From Aureimonas frigidaquae (lineage in GTDB: Bacteria; Pseudomonadota; Alphaproteobacteria; Rhizobiales; Rhizobiaceae): a DNA stretch of 64,000 nucleotides. The stretch covers positions 1 through 64,000 of the forward strand of contig NZ_BBWR01000019.1 in the NCBI RefSeq assembly GCF_001463905.1, given 5' to 3'. This document shows, piece by piece, positions 27,388 to 39,078 of this stretch (position 1 is its first letter; every line of letters starts with the position of its first letter). Under the pieces are notes generated by a model. That model saw nothing but the letters and a program-made list of their open reading frames with translations. It ran no database searches and had not been told where the DNA came from. A program made the translations under genes and the position numbers.

Positions 27388-27434
27388 ACGCGCATTCTCC
27401 TGAACGCCACAGCCACAATCGCAAAGGCATCGAC

Positions 27435-28253
27435 ATGGCCGCTTTCTCCGATATCGACACGATCCTCCTGATCGGCGGTGGCAATATGGGGGCGGCCATG
27501 GCGCGCGGCTGGCTGGCCGGAGGACTGGATGCCGCGCGGCTGACGGTCTGCGACCCCAAGCCCGGCGCAGCCCTGCAGCCGCTGCTGGACGCCGGCGTGC
27601 GGCATGTCGCCGGCGCGCCCGCCGGCCGCGTCGACGCCCTTGTCATTGCCGTGAAGCCGCAGGTGATGGAGGCCGTCCTGCCCGGCCTTGCCCCGGTGCT
27701 CGATTCAAGCAGCGTCGTGATCTCCGTGGCCGCAGGCAAGCCGGTCGCCTTCATGGAGCGGTTGCTCGGCCCTCACGCCATCGTCCGCGCCATGCCGAAC
27801 ACGCCGGCCATGATCGGCCGCGGCGTGACCGGCGCCTTTGCCAACCCCCGGGTGGGAGCCCGGCAGCGCGCCGTCGCAGACACGCTGCTGGCGGCGACGG
27901 GCGGCGTCGAATGGGTACCCGAGGAGCGGCAGATCGATTGGGTAACCGGCCTGTCCGGCTCCGGCCCGGCCTATGTCTTCCTGATGGCGGAAGCGCTGGC
28001 ACAGGCAGGGGAGAAGCTCGGCCTCGACCCGCAGCTTGCCATGCGGCTGGCGCGCCAGACCGTGGCGGGTGCCGGCGAATTGATGATCCGCTCGCAAGAT
28101 TCGCCCGACACGCTGCGCCGGAACGTGACCTCGCCCAACGGCACCACGGCTGCGGCGCTGGAAGTCCTCATGGCCGATGACGGACTGTCCGCCCTGATGG
28201 CGAAGGCAGTTGCCGCGGCGGCCGATCGCGCGACCGAGCTTTCAAAGGATTGA
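27435..28253 (+). CDS. proC: Pyrroline-5-carboxylate reductase
   Basis: A 272-residue NAD(P)H-dependent enzyme that makes proline from pyrroline-5-carboxylate. The dinucleotide-binding loop is LIGGGNMGAAMARGWL; the C-terminal catalytic helix bundle carries ITGL-type WVTGLSGSGPAYVF and the signature LRRNVTSPNGTTAAALEVL. The ATG at 27435 yields the standard length. It is in a short plus-strand run ybjN-proC-csaA with csaA 6 bp downstream. Confidence 0.96.
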   Translation: MAAFSDIDTILLIGGGNMGAAMARGWLAGGLDAARLTVCDPKPGAALQPLLDAGVRHVAGAPAGRVDALVIAVKPQVMEAVLPGLAPVLDSSSVVISVAAGKPVAFMERLLGPHAIVRAMPNTPAMIGRGVTGAFANPRVGARQRAVADTLLAATGGVEWVPEERQIDWVTGLSGSGPAYVFLMAEALAQAGEKLGLDPQLAMRLARQTVAGAGELMIRSQDSPDTLRRNVTSPNGTTAAALEVLMADDGLSALMAKAVAAAADRATELSKD

Positions 28254-28259
28254 TCCACC

Positions 28260-28625
28260 ATGGCGAGCCAGGACCATACCGATATCGCCCCTCAGATCGG
28301 CTATGACGACTTCATGAAAGTCGACATCCGGGTCGGGACGATCGTGTCCGCCGAGCCCTTCCCGGAGGCACGCAAGCCGGCCTTCCGCCTGGTCATCGAT
28401 TTTGGGCCGCAGATCGGCACGCGCAAATCCTCCGCGCAGATCACGGTGCGCCACAGCCTGGATGAACTGGTCGGCCGGCAGGTCATGGCCGTGGTGAACT
28501 TCCCGCCCCGCCAGATCGGGCCGATGCGCTCCGAGGTCCTGACGCTCGGCTTCCCGGATGCGGAAGGGAACGTCGTCCTGGCCTCCGTCACCCAGGATGT
28601 GCCGAATGGCGGCCGCCTGTTCTGA
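28260..28625 (+). CDS. csaA: tRNA-binding protein CsaA-like
   Basis: A 121-residue single OB-fold protein. KVDIRVGTIVSAEPFPEARK and LVIDFGP-IGTRKSSAQIT form the tRNA-binding barrel and dimer interface as in CsaA and the C-terminal domain of MetRS. FPPRQIGPMRSEVLTLGF is the conserved C-terminal loop. CsaA has chaperone- and export-related phenotypes and binds tRNA-like RNA. It lies 6 bp after proC and converges on the histidine-kinase gene. Confidence 0.92.
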   Translation: MASQDHTDIAPQIGYDDFMKVDIRVGTIVSAEPFPEARKPAFRLVIDFGPQIGTRKSSAQITVRHSLDELVGRQVMAVVNFPPRQIGPMRSEVLTLGFPDAEGNVVLASVTQDVPNGGRLF

Positions 28626-28649
28626 CGGCGGATGGCTGCGGCCGGCGCG

Positions 28650-30113
28650 TCAGGCCGGAATACGGATCACGGCGCGCAGGCCCCCCAGGGTCGATTCGGT
28701 GAGCAGGATGTCGCCGCCGTGGCTGCGGGCGATATCCCGGGCGATGGAGAGGCCGAGGCCCGTGCCGCCATCATCCATGTTGCGGGCGCTGTCCAGCCGC
28801 ACGAAGGGCTTGAAAGCCTCTTCGCGCGCATCGGGCGGAATGCCGGGCCCGTCATCCTCCACCGTCACGGTCAGCCAGCGGCCCTCGTGACGGGCCGTCA
28901 GTTCCACGGTCTGCGCATGGCGCAGCGCATTGGAGACGAGGTTCGAGATGGCGCGGGTGAAGCCGTCCGGCCGCACGAGGATGGTCGGGTCGCCCAGCAC
29001 AGCCGCGGTCAGGTTCTTGCCCTTCATCTGCGCCTCGGATCGGAAGCGGTCGAAAACCGTCTCCAGGTCGAGAACGCCGACATCCTCGCCCGCCTCGCCC
29101 CGCGCGAAGGCCAGATAGCCTTCCAGCATGCGCTGCATTTCCGAAATGTCGGATTCCAGCTCGCGCCGGTCCTCGCTGTCCGAGAAGAAGGTGAGCTGCA
29201 GCCGGAAGCGCGTCAGGACGGTGCGCAGATCGTGGCTGACGCCGTTCAGCATCTGCGTGCGCTGCTCGATCTGCCGCTCGATCCGGTCCCGCATCTGGAT
29301 GAAGGCGAGGGCGGCCTTGCGCACCTCCGATGCGCCGCGCAGGCGGAAGTCCGGTGGCAGGGACTGCCCGCGCCCGAAGCCCTCGGCGGCCGCCGCCAGT
29401 TGCTGGATCGGCCGGATCTGGTTGCGCAGGAACAGGACCGCGATGAGGATCAGGACGAGCGAGGTGCCGACCATCCAGGCAATGAAGATATGCGTGTTGG
29501 ACGCATAGGCGGAGTTGCGGCGCGCGAAGACGCGCAGCATGTGGTTTTCGAGCTGGATGCGAATTTCGACCAGGCGCGAATCGCCCACCGTATCGATCCA
29601 GAAGGGACGGCCGATCTTGGCCGTGATCTCTTCCGACAGGACGCCGTCCAGAATGTTGAAGAAGGGGCGCGGTGCGGCCGGTGGCAGGGGCTCGGGCGGC
29701 AGGACCAGGATGTTGAGGTCGAGCGTGTCGCGGGCGATCCGGGTGATTTCGGTGAAATCGCCGTTCCCCGGAAAGGTCTCGATGACCTCGATCACCGCGG
29801 CGATGTCCTGGACGACCGCCGCCGACAGGCGCTGCGTTACCGTCGCCCAGTGCCGCTCCATGAAGACCGAGGCGACGACGGCCTGCAGCAGCACCATGGG
29901 GGCGATGATGATGATGAGCGAGCGCGCATAAAGGCCCTTGGGCGTGCGCCGTGAGAGCCAGCGCATGCCGGGCAGGCTGCGCAGCCGTGGTACTTTCGAA
30001 AGCCGCCCAGGACGCTGCCCGAGCCGATCCCCCAGCCGCTCCCCCAGCCGCGCGCGTAAGCCGCCGAGCACCGGCCCGAGCCGCCTGAGTGCGGTGAGGC
30101 CGGGCGTCTTCAA
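28650..30113 (-). CDS. EnvZ-like sensor histidine kinase
   Basis: A membrane kinase with a transmembrane helix after SRRTPKGLYARS, a periplasmic loop, a second helix (FIAWMVGTSLVLILIAVLFL) and HAMP. The H-box is GVSHDLRTVLTRFRLQL, with Val where Pro is usual; N-box NLVSNALRHAQ; G-boxes DDGPGIPPDAREEAFKPF and GGTGLGLSIARDI. The start is uncertain. TTG at 30113 overlaps the response-regulator stop (TTGA) and adds an Arg-rich 49-residue cytoplasmic tail with RLGDRLGQ-type repeats; ATG at 29966 gives a usual-length N-terminus but leaves a 144-bp gap. It is the partner of the OmpR-type regulator upstream. The signal is unknown. Confidence 0.88.
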   Translation of the reverse strand: MKTPGLTALRRLGPVLGGLRARLGERLGDRLGQRPGRLSKVPRLRSLPGMRWLSRRTPKGLYARSLIIIIAPMVLLQAVVASVFMERHWATVTQRLSAAVVQDIAAVIEVIETFPGNGDFTEITRIARDTLDLNILVLPPEPLPPAAPRPFFNILDGVLSEEITAKIGRPFWIDTVGDSRLVEIRIQLENHMLRVFARRNSAYASNTHIFIAWMVGTSLVLILIAVLFLRNQIRPIQQLAAAAEGFGRGQSLPPDFRLRGASEVRKAALAFIQMRDRIERQIEQRTQMLNGVSHDLRTVLTRFRLQLTFFSDSEDRRELESDISEMQRMLEGYLAFARGEAGEDVGVLDLETVFDRFRSEAQMKGKNLTAAVLGDPTILVRPDGFTRAISNLVSNALRHAQTVELTARHEGRWLTVTVEDDGPGIPPDAREEAFKPFVRLDSARNMDDGGTGLGLSIARDIARSHGGDILLTESTLGGLRAVIRIPA

Positions 30114-30835
30114 TCGACGTTCAGCCGGTAGCCGATGCCGCGCACCGTCTGCAGCCAAAGCGGATTGGCCGGGTCGCTTTCGATCTTGCGGCGCAGCCGG
30201 TTGATCTGCACGTCCACCGTGCGCTCCCCGACTTCGCCCTCGCCGCCCAGGAGCTCGTGCCGCTGGACCGTATCGCCGGCATTGCTGGCGAACTGCGCCA
30301 TGATCTCCTGCTCGCGATCCGTCAGACGGATCACTTCCGGTCCGCGCTTCAGCTCCCGCCGCGAGAGGGAGAAGGTGAAGGGGCCGAAGCGGACATTCTC
30401 CACTTTCTGGATCTGGGGCGGGGCGCCGCGGCGCAGGATATTGTTGACGCGCAGGAGAAGCTCGCGCGGGTCGAAGGGCTTGGGCAGGTAATCGTCCGCT
30501 CCGGCCTCCAGTCCGGAGATGCGCTGCTCCGTCTCCGACAGGGCAGTCAGCATCAGGATGGGCGTGTCGCGCTGCCCGGAGACGGCCCGTACAAGATCGA
30601 GCCCGCTTTCGCCCGGCATCATCACGTCCACGACGAGGAGATCGAAATCGAGCCCGCCGAGGATCCGGCGTGCTTCGGCGGCGTCCGCCGCGGTGGAGAC
30701 GCGAAAGGCGTTCTCGGTCAGGAACCGCGACAGAAGGCTGCGGATGCGCCGGTCGTCGTCGATGACGAGGATGTGCGGCGCATCGTCGCCGGGGGGCGTA
30801 CGGCCGGGGGCAGGGGTGTCCGACGGGTCGCTCAC
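30110..30835 (-). CDS. OmpR/PhoB-type response regulator
   Basis: A 241-residue regulator. The receiver (HILVIDDDRRIRSLL) has the phospho-Asp in LVVDVMMPGESGLD, the Thr in MLTALSE and the Lys in LPKPFDP. The C-terminal winged helix carries LTDREQEIMAQFASN and RTVDVQINRLRRKIE. The start is GTG at 30835, which overlaps the MarR gene's stop (GTGA); no ATG lies in a suitable place. The order marR, response regulator, kinase, divergent from ilvE, recurs across Hyphomicrobiales. Targets are unknown, possibly envelope functions. Confidence 0.93.
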   Translation of the reverse strand: MSDPSDTPAPGRTPPGDDAPHILVIDDDRRIRSLLSRFLTENAFRVSTAADAAEARRILGGLDFDLLVVDVMMPGESGLDLVRAVSGQRDTPILMLTALSETEQRISGLEAGADDYLPKPFDPRELLLRVNNILRRGAPPQIQKVENVRFGPFTFSLSRRELKRGPEVIRLTDREQEIMAQFASNAGDTVQRHELLGGEGEVGERTVDVQINRLRRKIESDPANPLWLQTVRGIGYRLNVD

Positions 30836-31359
30836 TGATCGTCCTCCTTGGCAATGCCCTGGCGGTCGAACCACTCGCGCGTGACGGCGCGGTCCTGGCC
30901 CATCAGCTGCAGGAAACGGTGAATCGGCCCGGAATGCCGCGGCCCGGTGCCCGCCATGGCGGAATCGATGCGGCGTGCCTGGGCGCGCGACAGGGCCAGC
31001 GTCAGGGCGCGGCCCCGCCGCGTGGGAAACAGGAGGCGCTGGCGCCGGTCCCCGTCGCCCGGCAGGATGGCGATGAAGCCATCCTCCACAAGCTGCCGCA
31101 ACACGCGGGACAACGATTGCTTGGTGATCTGCAACAGGTCCAGGAGATCGGCGATGGTCATGCCGGGGGCCCGGTTCACGAAATGCAGAATGCGATGATG
31201 CGCGCGGCCGAACCCGTATTCGGCCAGGAGCTCGTCGGCATCGGCCGTGAACTCGCGATAGGCGAAGAAGAACAGCTCGATCAGCCGGTAATCCACGTCG
31301 CCCGTAGTGGGCAGGGCTTCGCGCTCGATCGCATCGGGATCGGCGGTGGTTTCCGTCAT
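30832..31359 (-). CDS. MarR-family transcriptional regulator
   Basis: A 175-residue winged-helix dimeric regulator. The DNA-binding part runs from AHHRILHFVNRAPGMTIADL through LLQITKQSLSRVLRQLVEDG and the wing GDGDRRQRLLFPTRRGRA. It has a longer C-terminal helix than MarR. The ATG at 31359 is preferred; 31380 would add seven residues. It is first in a coupled operon with the OmpR-type regulator and kinase, and has a tight inverted repeat 30 bp upstream of its start, suggesting autoregulation and perhaps control of divergent ilvE. Confidence 0.9.
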   Translation of the reverse strand: MTETTADPDAIEREALPTTGDVDYRLIELFFFAYREFTADADELLAEYGFGRAHHRILHFVNRAPGMTIADLLDLLQITKQSLSRVLRQLVEDGFIAILPGDGDRRQRLLFPTRRGRALTLALSRAQARRIDSAMAGTGPRHSGPIHRFLQLMGQDRAVTREWFDRQGIAKEDDQ

Positions 31360-31388
31360 TTCAAGCAAGATAGCATCCACGAAAATAG

Positions 31389-31403
31389 GTCAGCATTGTT
31401 GAC
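31389..31403. promoter_or_regulatory. Candidate MarR operator
   Basis: GTCAGCATTGTTGAC is a near-perfect 15-bp inverted repeat (arms GTCAGCA and TGTTGAC, one mismatched pair) in the gap between the MarR gene and ilvE, about 30 bp upstream of the MarR start. Size and symmetry fit MarR-type operators. Confidence 0.5.
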
Positions 31404-31624
31404 ATATCCGGACGTTATTGTTACACACTCCGCTGCAACGTTGGAACACTCGTCATGCCAGCCCGATGCGGCTAGGATCCGATGGGATCATGATCCCCAA
31501 GAGGATCGGCACGCCGGTTGGCCGCGTTATCATCAGGCGCATTGCCGCGCGGCAAACCGGATATCCTCTTTGCCAGACAATGCAATGGACAAGAAAGGTC
31601 GCCCGCACGGGCGAGGGGAGAAAA

Positions 31625-32512
31625 ATGAGCGTCCCATTCGATCAAATGGACGGGCAGATCTGGTACAATGGCGAATTCGTCGATTGGAAGGATGCCAAAG
31701 TCCACGTCCTGACCCATGGTCTGCATTATGCCAGCGCCGTATTCGAGGGTGAGCGCGCCTATGGCGGCGCCATCTTCAAGTTGCGCGAACACACCGAACG
31801 GCTGATCGAGTCGGGTCGTATCCTGGGCTTCACCATTCCCTACAGCGCCGACGAGATCGATGCCGCCTGCAACGGCCTTCTGGAGCGCCAGGGCTTCCAG
31901 GACGCCTATGTCCGTCCGATCGCCTGGCGCGGCTCGGAATCCATGGGTGTCGCGGCGCAGAAGAACCGCATCAACCTCGCCATCGCGATTTGGCAGTGGC
32001 CAAGCTACTTCGATCCCGAGCAGCGCATGAAGGGCATCCGGCTCGACATTGCGGAGTATCGGCGCCCCGATCCGCGCACGGCGCCGTCGCGCTCCAAGGC
32101 CGCCGGCCTGTACATGATCTGCACCATCTCCAAGCATGCGGCCGAGGCGAAGGGCTATGCCGACGCCCTGATGCTGGACTGGCGCGGCCAGGTCGCGGAA
32201 GCGACGGGGGCCAACGTCTTCTTCGTCAAGGATGGCGCGATCCACACGCCGACGCCGGACTGCTTCCTGGACGGCATCACGCGGCGGACCGTCATCGAGC
32301 TGGCCAAGCGGCGGGGCCTCGAGGTGAATGTGCGCGCTATCCAGCCGGAAGAGCTGAGCGGCTTCACCGAAGCCTTCCTCTGCGGCACGGCGGCCGAGGT
32401 CACGCCCATTGCCGAGATCGGGCCCTATCGCTTCACGCCGGGCGAGATCACCCGCATGCTGGTCGATGACTACATGGCCGAGGTGCAGCCGAAGCGGATG
32501 GCGGCCGAGTAG
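31625..32512 (+). CDS. ilvE: Branched-chain amino acid aminotransferase
   Basis: A 295-residue class IV PLP aminotransferase for the last step of Leu, Ile and Val synthesis. The N-terminal HVLTHGLHYASAVFEGERAYGG, the PLP-lysine region PSRSKAAGLYM, and DALMLDWRGQVAEATGANVF with the cofactor-contact Glu are all present. The ATG at 31625 follows GAGGGGAG. The 5' region of about 240 bp is shared with the divergent MarR gene. A clean terminator follows, so it is probably a single-gene transcript. Confidence 0.95.
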   Translation: MSVPFDQMDGQIWYNGEFVDWKDAKVHVLTHGLHYASAVFEGERAYGGAIFKLREHTERLIESGRILGFTIPYSADEIDAACNGLLERQGFQDAYVRPIAWRGSESMGVAAQKNRINLAIAIWQWPSYFDPEQRMKGIRLDIAEYRRPDPRTAPSRSKAAGLYMICTISKHAAEAKGYADALMLDWRGQVAEATGANVFFVKDGAIHTPTPDCFLDGITRRTVIELAKRRGLEVNVRAIQPEELSGFTEAFLCGTAAEVTPIAEIGPYRFTPGEITRMLVDDYMAEVQPKRMAAE

Positions 32513-32549
32513 TCCGGCACCCGGCCGGACGGAAAGTTCAAGGACTGGC

Positions 32550-32577
32550 GGGGCGGCGCATGCCGCCCCATCTTTTT
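32550..32577 (+). terminator. Rho-independent terminator after ilvE
   Basis: Arms GGGGCGGC and GCCGCCCC around the tetraloop GCAT, followed by ATCTTTTT, starting 38 bp past the ilvE stop. Strong intrinsic terminator; the hairpin sequence resembles those after tctA and potF. Confidence 0.82.
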
Positions 32578-32616
32578 GCGGCCGGTGCCTGCGCGCCGGT
32601 CGAAATGGAGGTGCCC

Positions 32617-33267
32617 ATGGCCCGTCTTGCGGCCGAGATCGTTCCCGTCACGCCCTTCCAGCAGAATTGCTGCCTTCTCTACGATGCGGACAGCCTGCGC
32701 GGCGTCGTGATCGATCCGGGGGGCGATGTTCCGGACATCCGGCAGGCCATTGACCGGCTGGGCCTGACGATCGAAGCGATCTGGCTGACCCATGGCCATC
32801 TCGACCATGCCGGCGGCGCTATGGCGCTGAAGGCGGCACTGGGCGTGGAACTGATCGGCCCGCACGCCGCCGATGCCCCGCTTCTGTCGCGGATCGAGGA
32901 TCAGGCCAAGATGTTCGGCGTACCCGGCGCCTTTGCTAATGCCACGCCCGATCGCTGGCTGGACGACGGGGACAGCCTGGCCATCGGCACGCATGTCTTC
33001 GAGGTGATCCACGCGCCCGGCCATGCGCCCGGCCATGTCGTCTTCTATAACCGCGAAGCCGGTTTCCTGCATGCGGGGGACGTGCTCTTCGCCGGCTCTG
33101 TCGGCCGCACGGACCTGCCCGGCGGCGACCATGCGACCCTGATGGCGACGATCCGCGACAAGATCCTGCCGCTGGGGGATGAGGTCGGCTTCCTGTGCGG
33201 CCACGGGCCCGGAAGCCGCATCGGCGCGGAGCGCCGGACCAACCCCTTCCTGCAAGGGCCGGCGTAA
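32617..33267 (+). CDS. Metallo-beta-lactamase-fold hydrolase (glyoxalase II-like)
   Basis: A 216-residue single-domain enzyme with the zinc motif THGHLDHAGG, later HAPGHAPGHVVFY, the bridging Asp in LHAGDVLFAGSVGRTDLP, and the last His in FLCGHGPGS. This is the YcbL/type II-like glyoxalase group, which hydrolyses thioesters such as S-lactoylglutathione or has unknown thioester substrates. The ATG at 32617 has GGAGG six bases upstream. It stands alone after ilvE. Confidence 0.9.
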   Translation: MARLAAEIVPVTPFQQNCCLLYDADSLRGVVIDPGGDVPDIRQAIDRLGLTIEAIWLTHGHLDHAGGAMALKAALGVELIGPHAADAPLLSRIEDQAKMFGVPGAFANATPDRWLDDGDSLAIGTHVFEVIHAPGHAPGHVVFYNREAGFLHAGDVLFAGSVGRTDLPGGDHATLMATIRDKILPLGDEVGFLCGHGPGSRIGAERRTNPFLQGPA

Positions 33268-33362
33268 GGCGCGCAGGACGCCCTCATCGCATATGCCGAT
33301 GGATCGATGCGGACCGGCCGGGTGGCCGGCCGATCCGGTCATGCGTCGCCCGAAGGCGTCGT

Positions 33363-33578
33363 TCAGTCCTGCGCCTCGAGATTGACGGCCTTCGGACCCT
33401 TGCCGCGCTTGTCGGGCTCGGTGTCGTAGGACACTTTCTGGTTCTCGACGAGGCCGGAGAGGCCGGAGGCCTGCACCGCGGAAATGTGAACGAAAATATC
33501 GGCACCGCCATTGTCGGGCTTGATGAAGCCAAAACCCTTGTCGGTGTTGAAGAACTTGACCGTACCGGTCTGCGCCAT
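33363..33578 (-). CDS. Cold-shock protein (CspA family)
   Basis: A 71-residue OB-fold protein that melts RNA structure. RNP1 (KGFGFIKPDN) and RNP2 (DIFVHISAV) are intact, with the basic C-terminal loop PDKRGKGPKAVNL. The ATG at 33578 starts MAQTGTVKFFN. As with other csp genes, a long leader is likely: the upstream 260 bases on this strand are AT-richer than the surroundings and hold no gene. Confidence 0.94.
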   Translation of the reverse strand: MAQTGTVKFFNTDKGFGFIKPDNGGADIFVHISAVQASGLSGLVENQKVSYDTEPDKRGKGPKAVNLEAQD

Positions 33579-33842
33579 GCTGGAACCCTTTTCCCTGAGA
33601 TGCTGTCGTGGGCGCCCTTTCGGGCATGCAGGCAAGTCTTGATGCGAGGAAAAGGAACCAGTACATCGCAGTTTGCCAGCAAACTGCCCGGGGAATGCGC
33701 CCCCGATACGCAGTACGTCCATTGCCCTGTTCGCGAGTTTGCCCGAACGTTACTTTTCTGACGGCGACAGCAGGCGTTTGCAAGCAAAAGTTTTGTGCAA
33801 AAGGTGACTAATTCGAAGCAGAACGCGGTGATTTTATATGCG

Positions 33843-33870
33843 TTGCACAATGATCTGCGCCGCTTATTAT
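33843..33870 (+). promoter_or_regulatory. Candidate promoter upstream of the small secreted protein
   Basis: TTGCAC (33843-33848), 16-bp spacer, TATTAT (33865-33870, 5 of 6 to consensus). It would give a leader of about 250 bases before the gene at 34129. The rest of 33579-34128 carries no coding signal; the left half is the likely cold-shock leader on the opposite strand. Confidence 0.35.
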
Positions 33871-34128
33871 CACTGTAGGATGTACCGCTCGCCGGGGCTG
33901 CGCCGACCCGGGAGCCTGCGCGGATAACCGTCTCAGCGACGTCCAAAACGAGGTGAGGGTGCATTGCGGCAAACACCCTGTCCTTTTGGTGGAGGGGGTG
34001 CCTGATAACGCCCGATTGTATCGCGGCCCCTTCACGCAGCGCTCGCGAACCCCAAATGGATGCCATCCAACGGGATATCCGGCGGTCATGTGCCGGCTCC
34101 CGTCCACGCATGCAAGAAGGATGAACCG

Positions 34129-34509
34129 ATGAAAGCCGATCGTCTTGTAGCTCTTGCCTTTGGGGCAAGCCTTGTCGCGAGCGTCAGTTCGGCTGCGCTG
34201 GCGCAGGATCAGCCGGCCGGAACGATGGCGCCCGATGCAATGGCACCCTCCACCATGGGTGGCGGCGCAGAGGTCGACAACGTGCTTGGCACGGGCGCAC
34301 TTCCCGGCGTCGGCCTCGGCACCTCGACAGCGCCGGATGTGTCGGGCATCGGCGGCCCCGGCGGCCTGCAGAACGGCGTCGGCGCGCAGGGCATGTCGGC
34401 GCCGAGCATGTCGGGTTCGGCCGTGACGAACGATGGTTCGATCCCAGGCACCTCCGACACGGGTGGCTTCGGCATTCCGCTGGGGGCCCCGGCGGCGTCC
34501 AACAACTAG
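34129..34509 (+). CDS. Small secreted Gly/Met/Pro-rich hypothetical protein
   Basis: A 126-residue protein with a clear signal peptide (residues 1-24, ending ALA-Q). The mature part is low complexity, rich in Gly, Ser, Pro, Ala and Met (for example MAPDAMAPSTMGGGA), with no Cys and no domain I recognise. It is probably disordered in the periplasm. AAGGATG lies before the ATG at 34129. It converges on uvrB. Confidence 0.72.
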   Translation: MKADRLVALAFGASLVASVSSAALAQDQPAGTMAPDAMAPSTMGGGAEVDNVLGTGALPGVGLGTSTAPDVSGIGGPGGLQNGVGAQGMSAPSMSGSAVTNDGSIPGTSDTGGFGIPLGAPAASNN

Positions 34510-34531
34510 AGGCAGGCGTAGCCAGCCCGGG

Positions 34532-37402
<2,871 letters not shown>

Positions 37403-37530
37403 GAGCCCAATATGGTCCTTGCCAGGGGCGGAGGAAAGACCTCGGCCCATCTTCACCATTCGCTTACCAACCCTGTTCTAGGCTCCCTTTCGTCCGCTCG
37501 AGTTCGCGGGAGATGAGAAGGCCATCCCCC

Positions 37531-38529
37531 ATGGTACTGCGTAACAGGAGATGGCAACCGACTGTGCTCGCCGCTGCGTGTATTGCGACGGCGAGCACAG
37601 TCTTTCCCGCCGCCGCCACGGGACTGGCGCCGATGGACGGGAACATGCCGACCCTCTCATCCGGCGCCGCCCCGGCAGGCCCGCCAGCCGGCCGCCCGCG
37701 CGGTGATCTCGTCTGGGGTGTCCGCGTCCCAGCCATGCCTCAGCCCGGCCAGTCCACGGTCTATGTGCCGAGCTTCGAAACGCCTGCGCCCGTGCAGCCT
37801 GCGCCGCCGGCCCCTCGGACTCCTGGTCTGCGTGCGTCGCCCCCACGCAATGCTGAGCTCCTGCCGCCCATCGGCGCGGAAGATGAATCCGTCGCCGCGC
37901 TGGAAAGCGAGCCCTATGTGCCGGACCGTGGCCTGCCGGTGCAACAGGCGCCGCCGGTCGCAGGGGCGCCGTCCGGCTACCGGAGCCTGCCGGAAGGGGA
38001 GGCGATGTGCCGCAAGGCCCTGGCGCGGCTCGGCGCGCAATTTTCCGAAGCGGGTTCCGTGCGCAGCAGCAATGCCTGCGGCGTTCCCTATGCGCTCAAG
38101 GTGCACACGGCTGCGCGCGGAATCGCCATGCAGCCACCCGCCACGCTGAATTGTCGCACGGCGCTGGCCGTTGCCCGCTGGCTGGACGAGGATGTCCGTT
38201 CGGCCGCGCGGTGGCGGCTCCTCAAGAACCCGACCGGGCTCATCAATGCCTCGTCCTACCGCTGCTCGCGCATTGCCGGCTCACGGACCGTGTCGGAACA
38301 TGCAGGCGGCAATGCGCTGGATGTGGCCGGTTTCCGCTTTTCCGATGGCTCGACGGTCCGCGTCGAGCCCAAGGGCTTCTTCCGGTTCCGCGAGCGCGGC
38401 TTCCAGAACAGCGTGCGCCAGGCGAGCTGCCGGCATTTCGGCACGGTCCTCGGACCGGGCTACAACCGCGCCCATGACGACCATTTCCACCTGGACCTGA
38501 AGGCCCGGATGCGTCCCGTCTGCAAGTGA
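37531..38529 (+). CDS. Extensin-like C-terminal domain protein, exported
   Basis: A 332-residue protein with an N-terminal export signal (about residues 1-29), a Pro/Ala-rich linker (40-130), and an extensin-like (DUF882-related) C-terminal domain from about residue 150. That domain has CRKALARLGAQF, SYRCSRIAG, SEHAGGNALDVAGFRF and HDDHFHLDLKAR, the His/Asp pattern of a zinc peptidase-like fold. It probably acts on the cell wall, though enzymatic function is unproved. ATG at 37513 and 37531 are both possible; 37531 has AGAAGG at a good distance. Confidence 0.85.
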   Translation: MVLRNRRWQPTVLAAACIATASTVFPAAATGLAPMDGNMPTLSSGAAPAGPPAGRPRGDLVWGVRVPAMPQPGQSTVYVPSFETPAPVQPAPPAPRTPGLRASPPRNAELLPPIGAEDESVAALESEPYVPDRGLPVQQAPPVAGAPSGYRSLPEGEAMCRKALARLGAQFSEAGSVRSSNACGVPYALKVHTAARGIAMQPPATLNCRTALAVARWLDEDVRSAARWRLLKNPTGLINASSYRCSRIAGSRTVSEHAGGNALDVAGFRFSDGSTVRVEPKGFFRFRERGFQNSVRQASCRHFGTVLGPGYNRAHDDHFHLDLKARMRPVCK

Positions 38530-38532
38530 AGG

Positions 38533-38925
38533 TCAGGCTTCGGCCGGTACGGGGGTCGGCGTACCGGAATGATCCAGCGCGACCATGGTGAAGACGCCCT
38601 CCGTCACCATGGTACGCTCCCGCGTCAGGTAACGCAGCGCCCAGGCTTCCACCCGGATGCGGATGGAGGTGCGCCCCACATGATCGATCGCCGTGTAGAC
38701 GCAGAGCGTGTCCCCGATCTTGACGGGCTTGCGGAAGGTGAGCTTGTCGACGGCGACCGTCGCCACCCGCCCCTGCGCGCGCTCCGCACCGCGAATGCCG
38801 GCGGCCAGGTCCATCTGCGACATGACCCAGCCCCCGAAAATATCGCCTGCCGCGTTGGCATCCGCCGGCATGGCCGGGACCCGCACCGTCAACTGCCCGG
38901 CCGGCTCTTCGACATTCTCGCCCAT
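38533..38925 (-). CDS. Acyl-CoA thioesterase, YciA-like hot-dog protein
   Basis: A 130-residue hot-dog thioesterase. It has the YciA/BACH pattern MPADANAAGDIFGGWVMSQM with the catalytic Asp, then VDKLTFRKPVKIGDTLCVYT and TRERTMVTEGVFTMVALD. It hydrolyses medium- to long-chain acyl-CoAs in the family. Convergent with the extensin-like gene, only 3 bp between stops. Confidence 0.9.
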   Translation of the reverse strand: MGENVEEPAGQLTVRVPAMPADANAAGDIFGGWVMSQMDLAAGIRGAERAQGRVATVAVDKLTFRKPVKIGDTLCVYTAIDHVGRTSIRIRVEAWALRYLTRERTMVTEGVFTMVALDHSGTPTPVPAEA

Positions 38926-39078
38926 GCGCTGTCCTTTCGCGATTCTGCAACATCGTCACCGCTTGCCTTTCGCGTAGCGCATGACGGGGGCCGGTTCAAT
39001 TTGGCGACGCATCCGCGGCGCGAGGGGACGGCGGCATCCGGCGTATCGCGCACGATGCGTGCTAGCACGGCCCTTCCA

